Shown here in pieces: positions 27,261 to 36,340 of a stretch of 64,000 nt of DNA. Position numbers and translations under genes: made by a program. The notes beneath the pieces are model-generated. The model searched no databases, was not told the origin of the DNA, and saw nothing but the letters and a program-made list of their open reading frames with translations. Within the stretch, counting starts at the first letter, position 1. Each line of letters starts with the position of its first letter. Origin of the DNA: Fredinandcohnia aciditolerans (GTDB lineage: Bacteria > Bacillota > Bacilli > Bacillales > Bacillaceae_L); NCBI GenBank assembly GCA_003640645.1, contig QGHH01000016.1, positions 1 through 64,000 of the forward strand. The letters run 5' to 3'.

Positions 27261-28070
27261 TTACTCGTTACTTTTGGCTAACACCTTGTTCATACTTCCG
27301 CTTACGTACCCTTGTAAGTCAAGAGTGACATATTTATAACCGAACACCTGCAGATTTTCGATAATTTCTTGATGATTGGCTAATATACGTTCCATGTCTT
27401 GAGGCTCTACCTCTATTCTAGCAATATCCTCATGTGTCCGAACACGCACTTGTTTAATACCCAACCCTTTAATGTATTCCTCTGATCTTTCAACTTTTGT
27501 TAACTTTTCCTGTGTTATCTTTTCACCATAAGCAATTCTTGATGATAAACATGCAAACGAAGGCTTTTCCCAGGTTGGTAAACCTAATTGCTTTGAAAGT
27601 TCACGTATTTCTTCCTTAAAAAGATTCGCTTCTTGAAGTGGGCCACGTACACCATGTTCTTTGGCCGCTCGTACACCAGGACGGTGTTCACTCATATCAT
27701 CTGCAATTAAACCATATACAACGTTCTTAAATCCTTTTTCACGCATGATTGGAACGATTTCCTCGAATAACCCATTTTTACAAAAGTAACAACGGTTCCT
27801 GTCATTTTCGGCATAACCTGGAATACTCAGTTCAGAAGTTTCAATCACTTGATGTGTTGCACCAATCGCTTTGGCAAGTCTCTTTGCTTCCTCTAATTCA
27901 CTGGACGGATATGTTTCAGAATCAGCCGTAACCGCTAAAACCTTTTCTGCTCCCAAAACATCAATGGCTACTTTTAGCAGAAGTGTACTATCTACTCCAC
28001 CAGAAAAAGCAACCACCACATTTTCCATCTCTTTCAATATTTCCTTAAGTCGTTCATACTTTTCTCGCAT
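27261..28070 (-). CDS. larE: LarE, ATP-dependent sacrificial/catalytic sulfur transferase for the nickel-pincer cofactor
   Basis: 269 residues of the PP-loop ATPase family. AFSGGVDST (21-29) is the ATP loop. Cys94 and Cys97 (RNRCYFCK) plus Cys174 (FACLSSR) give the three-Cys set of LarE forms thought to bind a 4Fe-4S cluster. The single-Cys lactobacillus type sacrifices its own cysteine. The enzyme adds sulfur to the pyridinium dicarboxylate to make the nickel-pincer nucleotide of LarA enzymes. AGGTGG ribosome site. Its position in the acid-sugar island points to the LarA homologue at 21450-22703 as client. Confidence 0.9.
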   Translation of the reverse strand: MREKYERLKEILKEMENVVVAFSGGVDSTLLLKVAIDVLGAEKVLAVTADSETYPSSELEEAKRLAKAIGATHQVIETSELSIPGYAENDRNRCYFCKNGLFEEIVPIMREKGFKNVVYGLIADDMSEHRPGVRAAKEHGVRGPLQEANLFKEEIRELSKQLGLPTWEKPSFACLSSRIAYGEKITQEKLTKVERSEEYIKGLGIKQVRVRTHEDIARIEVEPQDMERILANHQEIIENLQVFGYKYVTLDLQGYVSGSMNKVLAKSNE

Positions 28071-28150
28071 TCTTTATTCCACCTATATCAGAAATTTAGT
28101 AGTAAACAAGTGATACTTAATAGATTATAGTGTATTAAATCTAAAAAACT

Positions 28151-28246
28151 TTGCATTTTGCAACACATTTCATTATAAGCGATTTATAACCAAAGTAAAA
28201 GAATATACTAAAGCGATTTCATTTATGGCATAAATTGCATGGGCAA
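28151..28246. promoter_or_regulatory. TTGC-type operator copies upstream of larE
   Basis: TTGCATTTTGCAA (28151-28163, an exact TTGC-N5-GCAA palindrome) runs into TTGCAACACATTT (28158-28170), which recurs exactly at 30079 near gntP. A shorter TTGC-N4-GCAA form lies at 28235-28246. They fall 80-175 bp upstream of larE. Confidence 0.5.
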
Positions 28247-28280
28247 TCCAATCTAATTCCTCGTTAGCTTTTATTATAAA

Positions 28281-28313
28281 GAAAAAGAGCCCTATCATTG
28301 AGCTCTTTTTCGG
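28281..28313 (-). terminator. Terminator of the gntP gene
   Basis: GAAAAAGAGC (28281-28290) pairs with GCTCTTTTTC (28302-28311), just beyond the stop of the leftward permease gene. The stem itself supplies A/T tracts on both sides. Confidence 0.8.
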
Positions 28314-28330
28314 TTCTTTCCTTTATCAAC

Positions 28331-29704
28331 TTATATAAACATGTTAGCAATTAAAATAAGAATGAATCCTGTGAACCACATAAGAGTCGTTGGTACTGAC
28401 CAAACCATGACTTGCTCTTTCACTTCTTTGATTCCTAACATACGGTTTACTACCCAGAAGAAACTATCATTAAAGTAAGAGAAAATAAGCGATCCTAATG
28501 CTGCAGCTTGAGCAGCAAGTGCCATATTCACATCTAATTGAGCTAATATCGGTGCTGAAATAGATGCTGCAGTAATCATCGCTACAGTTCCACTACCTTG
28601 GACTAAACGAACTATACTAGCTACAAAGAAAGGAATAAGAACAGCTGGAAGTGGTAAATCCGCTATTTGTTGGGCAATGTAGTCTCCTGTTCCACTTGTA
28701 CGCAATACATTACCTAGCGCACCACCTGCACCAGTTACAAGTAAGATAATACCAGCTTCTTGAATACCTGTTTCCATTTCTTCAAGTGTTTTACCACGGC
28801 TTAGTTTTCCTGATAATAAGTAAATCGCTGTAATTAAACCAATTGCTACGGCAATGATTGGTTGACCTAAGAAAATAAGAATTCCATAAAAACCTTCAGT
28901 TAATTCTAAAGCTGCTAGTGTTGTGTTTACAAAAATAAGGATAATTGGAACTAAAATTGGTAAAAAAGATTTCATAAATGACGGAAGTTCTTTTGATCTT
29001 TCATTTACAATTTCTAAAAGCTCTGGATAAGTCATTTGTTCTTCAGGTCTTACATAGCCAGAACCAGATTCATCAGGTAATTGATAAATTCTCTTTCCAA
29101 GCCATTTCGCGTATAAAACTCCTACAATCATAAGAGGAATACCAAATGCTAGACCTAATGCAATCATAAGACCGATATCTACTCCAAAAATTCCAGCTAC
29201 CCCTAGTGGCCCCGGTGTTGGAGGTACAATTGAGTGTGTAATAACAAGTCCAGCTGCTAAAGAAACACCAATAGCTATAACTGATTTTCCTGTTCTTCTT
29301 GAAAGTGTTTTTACTAATGGGTTTAAAATAACAAAGGCTGAGTCAACAAAAATGGGGATAGAAATGATATAACCTGCTATCGCCATTGCCCATTCTTCTT
29401 TTTTCTTACCAACAAATTTAATTAATGAGTAGGCTAAAGTTTCGGCAGCCCCGGTGATTTCAAGGATACGCCCCATCATGACACCTAGTCCGATTACGAT
29501 ACCTACGGAAGCTAATGTACTCCCGAATCCTGCTGAAATAGCGCCGGCCACATCCCCAGGAACCATTCCACCAACAATACCTGCTATTGAAGCACCAATA
29601 ATAAGTGCAAGAAATGCGTGTATCTTTGTTTTTAATACAAGTAAGATTAATACAATTACCCCGAGTATAAGCCCGGAAACCATTTGGATGCCTGTCGGTT
29701 CCAT
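28331..29704 (-). CDS. GntP-family sugar-acid:proton symporter
   Basis: 457 residues with about 12-14 hydrophobic segments of the GntP/gluconate permease family: LGVMMGRILEITGAAETLA, HSIVPPTPGPLGVAGIFG and GSGTVAMITAASI. GntP members import gluconate and related aldonates. Here the neighbouring kinase and PdxA2 suggest a four-carbon acid. AAGGGGGAAG lies 9 nt before the ATG. It forms its own unit with a long upstream region shared with the regulator-site family. Confidence 0.9.
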   Translation of the reverse strand: MEPTGIQMVSGLILGVIVLILLVLKTKIHAFLALIIGASIAGIVGGMVPGDVAGAISAGFGSTLASVGIVIGLGVMMGRILEITGAAETLAYSLIKFVGKKKEEWAMAIAGYIISIPIFVDSAFVILNPLVKTLSRRTGKSVIAIGVSLAAGLVITHSIVPPTPGPLGVAGIFGVDIGLMIALGLAFGIPLMIVGVLYAKWLGKRIYQLPDESGSGYVRPEEQMTYPELLEIVNERSKELPSFMKSFLPILVPIILIFVNTTLAALELTEGFYGILIFLGQPIIAVAIGLITAIYLLSGKLSRGKTLEEMETGIQEAGIILLVTGAGGALGNVLRTSGTGDYIAQQIADLPLPAVLIPFFVASIVRLVQGSGTVAMITAASISAPILAQLDVNMALAAQAAALGSLIFSYFNDSFFWVVNRMLGIKEVKEQVMVWSVPTTLMWFTGFILILIANMFI

Positions 29705-30524
29705 TTAATTACTTCCCCCTTAATCTGAAGTGAATTTTTATTTGAATTGAAAGAATGGATGAGATAGCAGCTTTCATTTTTTTGTAAAGGTCTCTGTTAG
29801 AACATACCGATTATTAACACGTAATTAATTCTTCATTTACAAGTATACGGTTACATTTTTTTACATCGGTACAAATACGACTATTACACTTGAGCTAATC
29901 AACAGATAACCTTGTAAATAAAACATTCTATATAAGGAATAATGATTTCTATAATAGTGTGTACAATCCCACTAGCATCTACTATCCATCCCCAAGAAAG
30001 AACTGCAAGTGCTTACATATAGACGATAAAAATAAGTGGCATGAACCACTAGAGTATTAGTCCTATATTTAGGTAAAATTGCAACACATTTTTTAAGGTT
30101 TTATCTAAAAGCTAAATTGATCACCCAAGAAATGTTGCGTATCGCATCACTACTTGTTCTTTAACAGATTCTATACTGTTCTAATAAACTTGTCAAGTAA
30201 ACAATAAACGATAATTTGTTCATTTTTACAACAATATATTCATTCTACTTACAAACATCTAGATATAGCAAACTAAGTGTTGCATCATTGTTAAACTTTG
30301 CTACACGCAATATGAACCGGTACTTATTTCCTATTCTGAAATAATAGAAGATGCTCTTACAATTTAAGAAAACCATATATTTCAACCATTAGTGTGTAAG
30401 AAATACTCTTGCAATATAATTGCCACAGTTGAAACCAAATTATTACCTCCCTGTTCTTTTTCTAGAGATTTTCTATGATACGATTATTGAAAATTAGCAA
30501 CCAAAGAATATGGAGGGTAATTAA
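29705..30524. promoter_or_regulatory. 820 bp gene-free region between gntP and the yocH-like gene, with TGTTGCA sites
   Basis: No credible gene. TGTTGCA-type elements occur at 30079-30091 (TTGCAACACATTT, minus sense), 30133-30147 (TGTTGCGTATCGCAT) and 30278-30290 (TGTTGCATCATTG), matching those before dtnK and larE. TGGCAATTATATTGCAA on the minus strand (30409-30425) has correct -24/-12 spacing for sigma54 but lies about 700 bp from gntP. The rest is AT-rich, with no RNA motif I recognise. Confidence 0.45.
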
Positions 30525-31403
30525 ATGCTAAAAAAAATGGTAGCGATCTTAACAGGTACTGTACTCTCAGTAACAGTAAGTGCTAATGTACAAGCTTCAA
30601 TGATTACAGTACAAAAAGGAGATACCCTTTGGGATCTATCACGCGCACAAAATACATCCGTTAAAAATACCAAAATGTTGAATCATCTTTCAACTGACCT
30701 CATTCACCCTGGGGATGAACTATTTATTGCACCAGAAAAACAATATACGGTTAAGAAAGGCGACACATTATGGGACATCGCCATTCATCATCAGGTAAAG
30801 GTTTCGCAATTAAAAGAATGGAACCAATTACATAGTGATCTTATCCATCCTGGATTAAATCTAGTAATCTTTGAAGGTGCAAAAACAGTTGCAACAGCTG
30901 TTGGAGAAAAACCAGTACAGTCAGTTACAGGAACAACAAAAGAAAATACAAGCACAAATACAGCTGATAAAAAGACAATTAAGAGCACCCCTGTAGCGCC
31001 AGCGGCAACTACAGAAAAGCAAAAAGAAAGTGCACCTGTAGCACCCGCTACTGAAAAACCAAAAGAAGACTCAGCTAAAGAACAACAAGCAGCATCAACA
31101 ACGAATACAAGTCAGAAAGAAATCACTGTAACAGCTACAGCTTACACCGCAACATGTGATGGATGCTCAGGTATTACGTCTACTGGAATTAACTTAATGG
31201 AAAATCCAGATGCAAAGGTGATCTCTGTTGACCCATCTGTCATTCCACTTGGCAGCAAAGTTTATGTTGAAGGCTATGGCGAGGCAATTGCCGGTGACAC
31301 TGGCGGAGCAATTAAAGGAAAGAAAATTGATATATTTATTCCATCCAAACAAGATGCCATTAATTACGGTGTTCAACAAGTAAAAGTAACAATTTTAGAC
31401 TAA
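30525..31403 (+). CDS. yocH: LysM-LysM-3D domain cell-wall protein (YocH-like)
   Basis: 292 residues. A signal peptide ending near VQASMI (about 25) is followed by two LysM domains (ITVQKGDTLWDLS and YTVKKGDTLWDIA) and a low-complexity T/A/P/K linker (about 125-200). The C-terminal 3D domain (VTATAYTATCDGCSGIT ... VDPSVIPLGSKVYVEGYG ... AGDTGGAIKGKKIDIF) has the Asp residues of the MltA-type fold. Family members are secreted wall-lytic enzymes. B. subtilis YocH (287 aa) is the closest analogue and is in the WalRK regulon, but I see no clear WalR box here. GGAGGG ribosome site. Confidence 0.9.
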   Translation: MLKKMVAILTGTVLSVTVSANVQASMITVQKGDTLWDLSRAQNTSVKNTKMLNHLSTDLIHPGDELFIAPEKQYTVKKGDTLWDIAIHHQVKVSQLKEWNQLHSDLIHPGLNLVIFEGAKTVATAVGEKPVQSVTGTTKENTSTNTADKKTIKSTPVAPAATTEKQKESAPVAPATEKPKEDSAKEQQAASTTNTSQKEITVTATAYTATCDGCSGITSTGINLMENPDAKVISVDPSVIPLGSKVYVEGYGEAIAGDTGGAIKGKKIDIFIPSKQDAINYGVQQVKVTILD

Positions 31404-31418
31404 GAAGTTATCATAACT

Positions 31419-31470
31419 AAAGGGACCCTACAAAACATTAGACTTATTGTTTTGTAGGGTCCCTTTTATT
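31419..31470 (+). terminator. Terminator of the yocH-like gene
   Basis: An 18-bp perfect stem, AAAGGGACCCTACAAAAC (31419-31436) with 31449-31466, followed by TTATT. Confidence 0.9.
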
Positions 31471-31786
31471 ATTTTTGGAAAACAGCTTAATGATATTATA
31501 TAGTAGATAAACATCATTCTATTATCCATTCATTTTTAGTACCCACGATACTTCCTCTTTGTTGAATCCCTTCTTAATTCTAAGGTAGCACCTAGTCTAT
31601 TTACCGTTCAACTACTTGTTAAGCACATAAAAGTTTCGACAATTTACCCTCCTTTCCAAAAACTATTCTAATAAAAAGTACCTGTTCGAAAGTGAAGTAT
31701 ATAGTCCTTATCATTTCAAAACTCCGTAAACATGAGCATTACTAATACATAACGAAAAAATTTCTTCCTAATTAACAAAATTATAA

Positions 31787-31815
31787 TTGATTTCTGAAAA
31801 CTATTTCTATATAAT
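31787..31815 (+). promoter_or_regulatory. SigA-type promoter with overlapping CodY-like box (Lrp/dpp unit)
   Basis: TTGATT (31787-31792), a 17-bp spacer and TATAAT (31810-31815). The spacer contains TGATTTCTGAAAACT (31788-31802), 11 of 15 matches to the CodY consensus AATTTTCWGAAAATT. Nearly the same 29 bp recur at 40005-40033. The rest of 31471-31786 and 31816-31938 is AT-rich without a visible gene. Confidence 0.7.
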
Positions 31816-31938
31816 TGCAACTAATTCCTTATTTAGATAATAAACTATATTTAAAGTATTTTAAATTGGTAGTGAAAATTAAATTATTATCCTTTTGTGA
31901 TAGTCGTTTAGAAAAAAGTACTGAAAGGGGGAGATTAA

Positions 31939-32385
31939 TTGCACTATGAATTAGATGAACTGGACAGTGGCATTATTCGACATTTATCAGTTGATGGGAG
32001 AATGTCGTTTAAAGACCTTGCCTGCAAATTAAATGTAACAGAAAAGACAGTAAGGCTTCGTTACAAAAGCTTAATCGAAAAAGAAATATTAAACGTAGTC
32101 GGCATTGTTGATCCACTTACTGTTGGAATTAAGGCTGGAGCCATTATTTTAATCAAGGTTCATCCTAAGTCTATTCAAACTGTTGTAAAGGACTTACAGG
32201 AAATTAAATGGATTCGCTATATTTCATTAATTTCAGGCGAATATCAACTTCTTATACAAATAGCGGTTAAAGATCAAAAGAAAATCACAGATACGATCAT
32301 TCTTTTAAATGACAACGAAAAAATACTGGAAATTAATTCCATTGTACAGCTTGATGTATATAAAAATACATTTGAATTTATCTAA
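31939..32385 (+). CDS. Lrp/AsnC-family transcriptional regulator
   Basis: 148 residues. The N-terminal HTH (ELDELDSGIIRHLSVDGRMSFKDLACKLNVTEKTVRLRYKSLIEKE) is followed by a RAM-type ligand/oligomer domain (VGIVDPLTVGIKAGAIILIKV ... ISLISGEYQLLIQI). TTG start with AAAGGGGGAG 6 nt upstream. It is first in line before dppA and the peptide permease genes, so it likely reads an amino acid or peptide and controls this island. Lrp-type sites upstream of the oppA-like gene are possible (see 40051-40154). Confidence 0.88.
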   Translation: MHYELDELDSGIIRHLSVDGRMSFKDLACKLNVTEKTVRLRYKSLIEKEILNVVGIVDPLTVGIKAGAIILIKVHPKSIQTVVKDLQEIKWIRYISLISGEYQLLIQIAVKDQKKITDTIILLNDNEKILEINSIVQLDVYKNTFEFI

Positions 32386-32435
32386 TGACAAGATTTTTAA
32401 CATCTTTAATTCTAATGAAAAAGGGAGAGAGTTTG

Positions 32436-33284
32436 ATGAAAATATTTATTTCTGCTGATATGGAGGGTATTTCTGGCGTTGCTACCAATCAACAATTAAA
32501 AACCCCGAGTGAGTATCAACGCTTTCGTAAACTAATGACAGCTGATGTAAATGCTGCAATCGAAGGGGCATTTAATGGTGGTGCAACAGAGGTAGTCGTA
32601 GCTGATGGGCACGGTAATATGTCCAATATTATTATAGAAGAATTAGATTCTAGAGCTCGACTAGTGTCAGGTAGCAATAGAGTGATGTGCCAACTTGAAG
32701 GTCTTGATGAAACATTTAGCGGTATTATGTTTGTTGGTCATCACGGACGTGAAGCTGGTTCTGATGTAACAGTAATTAGTCATACATTGGCTGGTATTTG
32801 TGTAAAGGAAATGAAAATTAATGGCAAGGTTGTTGGGGAAACAGAAATGAATACAATGGTTGCAGGTTCTTTTGGTGTCCCGGCTATTTTCATTAGTGGA
32901 GACGATGCGTATGTAAAAGAAGTGAAAGAAACCTTACCTAACGTAGAAGGGGCAGTAACCAAAAGGGCTGTTGATCGATTTTCTGCAGAACTTCTACATC
33001 CTGAAGTAGCGCAAACTATCATTCGTGAGAAAGCAGAAAAAGCTGTTGAACGTATTGGAGAGTTTACACCTACTAAAGTGAATGGTCCCATTACATTTGA
33101 AATTGATTTTAAAGGCCCACAACAAGCTAAAATGACAACAACTCTTCCTACTGTTGAACTTATTAGTCCAACAAAGATTCGCTTCACTTGTGATGACATG
33201 GTGACAGCATACAAACATATGTGGGGTTGTGTCATTATTGCAATGACAGCTACAAACGGTGTACTAGGTAGTGTAAATTCATAA
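32436..33284 (+). CDS. dppA: D-aminopeptidase DppA (M55 family)
   Basis: 282 residues from the ATG at 32436, preceded by AAGGGAGAG; the extension back to 32385 overlaps the regulator stop and lacks a site. ISADMEGISGV supplies the Asp8/Glu10 zinc ligands. VVADGHGNMSNI and FVGHHGREAG carry the other His ligands. M55 enzymes release N-terminal D-amino acids from short peptides, for example D-Ala-D-Ala from wall turnover, and form a decamer. B. subtilis dppA heads the dpp peptide permease operon, as here. Confidence 0.93.
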   Translation: MKIFISADMEGISGVATNQQLKTPSEYQRFRKLMTADVNAAIEGAFNGGATEVVVADGHGNMSNIIIEELDSRARLVSGSNRVMCQLEGLDETFSGIMFVGHHGREAGSDVTVISHTLAGICVKEMKINGKVVGETEMNTMVAGSFGVPAIFISGDDAYVKEVKETLPNVEGAVTKRAVDRFSAELLHPEVAQTIIREKAEKAVERIGEFTPTKVNGPITFEIDFKGPQQAKMTTTLPTVELISPTKIRFTCDDMVTAYKHMWGCVIIAMTATNGVLGSVNS

Positions 33285-33438
33285 CTTCTCAATCTATAAA
33301 ATAAGTAAAAACTTAAACCCATTTTTTTGTGTTAAGCTCCTGCGCCTGTCCCTCCCTCTACAATCTTGTAAGAAATTCATAGGTTGTGAGGCAGACGAAT
33401 GTGCATAAGCTTTTCATATTCTGGAGGTGTTTTGTTAC

Positions 33439-34365
33439 ATGTATATAGTTAAACGATTCTTTACCATGTTACTTACAATTTGGATAATAGCTTCTCTAAC
33501 TTTCATAATAATGAAATTTATCCCTGGTGATCCATTTGCGTCTGACTCTAATGCACTACCACCAGAAGTGTTAGAAAATATGCGAGCAAAGTTTAATTTA
33601 GATGAACCATTACCCGTTCAATATGCTCTCTATTTGAAGAATCTCGTAATGCTAGATTTAGGCCCTTCCATTCAATCGGAAACTCGTACAGTAAACCAGA
33701 TTATTTCGGACGGATTCTCTGCATCTGCAATTCTCGGTCTTCAGTCCATTATTATTGCACTTGTAATTGGACTTATGTTGGGGATTATTGCTGCCTTAAA
33801 CCATAACCGATTCCTGGATTATACATCGATGATTATTGCCATAATTGGTATTTCAGTACCTAGTTTCATATTAGCACCATTTTTAATTAAATATTTTGCA
33901 GTTGAATGGGGACTTCTCCCTGTTGCTTCTTGGGGTACATGGCAGCATACCATACTTCCTTCATTAGCATTAGCAACAACACCTTTAGCTGTAATCGCTA
34001 GATTTATGAGGTCTAGTATGCTTGAAGTCATGAACCAAAACTATATAAAAACGGCAAACGCTAAGGGGTTATCAACAACGAATTTAGTTTTAAAACATGG
34101 AATACGAAATGCAATATTACCTGTTGTATCTTTTATTGGTCCTTTATTTGTTTCATTAATCACAGGTACATTCGTAATTGAAAAAATATTTGCAATACCG
34201 GGAATTGGACGTTACTTCGTAGATAGTATTTTTAATCGTGATTATCCGGTAATCATGGGTACAACAGTATTCTTTAGTACGATTCTTGTTGTGACTCTTT
34301 TTGTGATTGATATTTCATATCGTCTCATTGATCCTAGAATTAAGTTATCAAGTAAGGGGGATTAA
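33439..34365 (+). CDS. dppB: Dipeptide ABC transporter permease DppB
   Basis: 308 residues from the ATG at 33439; the GTG at 33427 overlaps the GGAGGTG ribosome site, so it is not the start. Six membrane helices and the inner-membrane signature region (NYIKTANAKGLSTTNLVLKHGIRNAILPVVS) identify an Opp/Dpp B-type permease. It pairs with the DppC-like subunit encoded next. Confidence 0.93.
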   Translation: MYIVKRFFTMLLTIWIIASLTFIIMKFIPGDPFASDSNALPPEVLENMRAKFNLDEPLPVQYALYLKNLVMLDLGPSIQSETRTVNQIISDGFSASAILGLQSIIIALVIGLMLGIIAALNHNRFLDYTSMIIAIIGISVPSFILAPFLIKYFAVEWGLLPVASWGTWQHTILPSLALATTPLAVIARFMRSSMLEVMNQNYIKTANAKGLSTTNLVLKHGIRNAILPVVSFIGPLFVSLITGTFVIEKIFAIPGIGRYFVDSIFNRDYPVIMGTTVFFSTILVVTLFVIDISYRLIDPRIKLSSKGD

Positions 34366-34366
34366 C

Positions 34367-35311
34367 ATGATAGAAAAAAGCGTGGATCATTCCCTATTTC
34401 GTCCGGCAGATCCCAAAAAACTAAAGGCTGATCCAATACAACGACCAAGTCTGAGTGTTTGGAAAGAAACAGTATTAAGTATTCTTAAAAATAAACTTGC
34501 TATATTTGGTCTTGCTTTATTAGTTGTAATCATGTTTTTCGCTATTTTTGGACCGATGATGGCACCATACTCGGCATCCGATCAAGACTTAACGAAAACA
34601 AACCTGGCTCCTTCAGGTGATCATTGGTTTGGAACAGATGATTTAGGTCGTGATATGTGGGTTAGAACATGGATGGGTGCTCGAATATCCCTAACTATTG
34701 GTCTTGTTGCAGCCGTAATTGATTTATTCTTAGGGGTTGTAATCGGGGGAATCTCTGGTTATATGGCAGGTCGCGGAAAGCTAGGAGATCGAATCGATAG
34801 TGGACTAATGAGAATAGTAGAAATTCTCTATGGGATCCCATACCTGTTAGTCGTTATTCTGTTGATGGTGATAATGGAACCTGGGGTAACCACCATAATA
34901 ATTGCACTATGTGTAACGGGGTGGGTCGGGATGGCCAGAATTATACGTGGACAAGTTCTGCAATTAAAATCACAAGAATACGTATTGGCAGCACAAAAAC
35001 TTGGCACTTCACATGCAAAAATAATTTCCCGACATTTAGTACCAAATATGATGGGGATTATCATCGTCAATTTAACATTTTCCATTCCAAGTGCAATCTT
35101 TGCTGAAGCATTTTTAAGTTTCCTAGGACTGGGAGTACAAGCTCCATTCGCAAGCTGGGGTACCATGGCAAATGATGCATTAGGGGTTATTTTAAGTGGA
35201 CAGTGGTGGCGTTTATTTTTCCCTGCAGTGTTAATCTCATTAACAATGTTTGCATTTAATGCATTTGGTGATGGATTACAAGATGCTCTTGATCCAAGAT
35301 CTCGAGATTAG
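34367..35311 (+). CDS. dppC: Dipeptide ABC transporter permease DppC
   Basis: 314 residues from the ATG at 34367 (AAGGGGGATTAAC upstream), 1 bp after the dppB stop. The N-terminal OppC/N domain (VWKETVLSILKNKLAIFGLALL) and the EAA-like loop (YVLAAQKLGTSHAKIISRHLVPN) identify the C-type permease. Confidence 0.93.
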   Translation: MIEKSVDHSLFRPADPKKLKADPIQRPSLSVWKETVLSILKNKLAIFGLALLVVIMFFAIFGPMMAPYSASDQDLTKTNLAPSGDHWFGTDDLGRDMWVRTWMGARISLTIGLVAAVIDLFLGVVIGGISGYMAGRGKLGDRIDSGLMRIVEILYGIPYLLVVILLMVIMEPGVTTIIIALCVTGWVGMARIIRGQVLQLKSQEYVLAAQKLGTSHAKIISRHLVPNMMGIIIVNLTFSIPSAIFAEAFLSFLGLGVQAPFASWGTMANDALGVILSGQWWRLFFPAVLISLTMFAFNAFGDGLQDALDPRSRD

Positions 35312-35323
35312 GAGGTTTTTAGA

Positions 35324-36340
35324 TTGGCCCATTTATTAGAAGTTAAGAATTTAGAAGTTAATTTTAAAACGTATGGAGGAGAAGTCAAAGCTGTACGTGA
35401 CGTATCCTTCCATGTAAATAAAGGTGAAATACTTGCAATAGTCGGTGAAAGTGGTAGTGGTAAAAGCGTTACGGTTCAATCTATTATGGGATTGATTCCA
35501 ACTCCTCCAGGTATTATTAGAGGCGGTACCATTCACTTTCACGATAAAGATATTCTAAAGATGTCCAAAAAAGAAATGCGAAAAATTAAAGGTTCAAAAA
35601 TAAGTATGGTTTTCCAAGATCCAATGACATCCTTAAATCCTACCATGCGCATTGGGAAGCAAATCGAAGAAGGGCTTATCCTTCACCAAGGATTGTCTAA
35701 AGATAATGCAAAAAAACGAGCAATCGAAATGATTAAACTCGTAGGTATTCCAAACCCTGAAGAGCGATATAATCAATTTCCACATGAATTCAGTGGAGGT
35801 ATGAGGCAAAGAGCGATGATAGCAATTGCCTTATCGTGTAATCCAGAGTTGTTAATTGCAGACGAACCTACAACGGCACTTGATGTAACAATTCAGGCAC
35901 AAGTCCTTGAACTAATGAAGGATTTACAAAGCAAATTAGACACTTCTATTATTCTAATAACACACGACCTTGGTGTAGTTGCTGAAACTGCACAACGTGT
36001 AATTGTAATGTATGCAGGGATGATGGTCGAAAGCGGAACCGTCTTTGACCTATTTGAAAATCCAAAACACCCTTATACTTGGGGTTTACTTGAATCCATA
36101 CCAAAAGTTGAGGATGGAGAGAAAAAACCATTGGTTCCAATTGAGGGATCACCACCAGATCTATTTTCTCCTCCAAAAGGATGTCCATTTGCTCCCCGTT
36201 GTAAATTTGCAATGGACATTTGCTTAGAGGAAATTCCACCAGATTTTGAAATAGATCAGGGACATACAGCAAAATGCTGGTTGAACGACCCTAGGGCTCC
36301 AAAGGTAGAAGATTTAGTTGCAGCAGGGAGTGAAGAATAA
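35324..36340 (+). CDS. dppD: Dipeptide ABC transporter ATPase DppD
   Basis: 338 residues; TTG start with AGGAGG 8 nt upstream. Walker A GESGSGKS, signature FSGGMRQR and Walker B LLIADEPTTALD. The C-terminal oligopeptide domain has CPFAPRCKFAMDIC, the cysteine-rich segment that holds an iron-sulfur cluster in Dpp/Opp ATPases. It pairs with DppF, and the stop overlaps the next start by 1 bp. Confidence 0.93.
   Translation: MAHLLEVKNLEVNFKTYGGEVKAVRDVSFHVNKGEILAIVGESGSGKSVTVQSIMGLIPTPPGIIRGGTIHFHDKDILKMSKKEMRKIKGSKISMVFQDPMTSLNPTMRIGKQIEEGLILHQGLSKDNAKKRAIEMIKLVGIPNPEERYNQFPHEFSGGMRQRAMIAIALSCNPELLIADEPTTALDVTIQAQVLELMKDLQSKLDTSIILITHDLGVVAETAQRVIVMYAGMMVESGTVFDLFENPKHPYTWGLLESIPKVEDGEKKPLVPIEGSPPDLFSPPKGCPFAPRCKFAMDICLEEIPPDFEIDQGHTAKCWLNDPRAPKVEDLVAAGSEE

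Noticed and set aside
28223-28246. Sigma54 promoter TGGCATAAATTGCAT upstream of larE
   Set aside because: The GG-GC distance is 10 bp rather than the required 12, and it points away from larE.
30426-30524. WalR box before the yocH-like gene
   Set aside because: No pair of TGTWA-type half-sites at 11-bp spacing on either strand.
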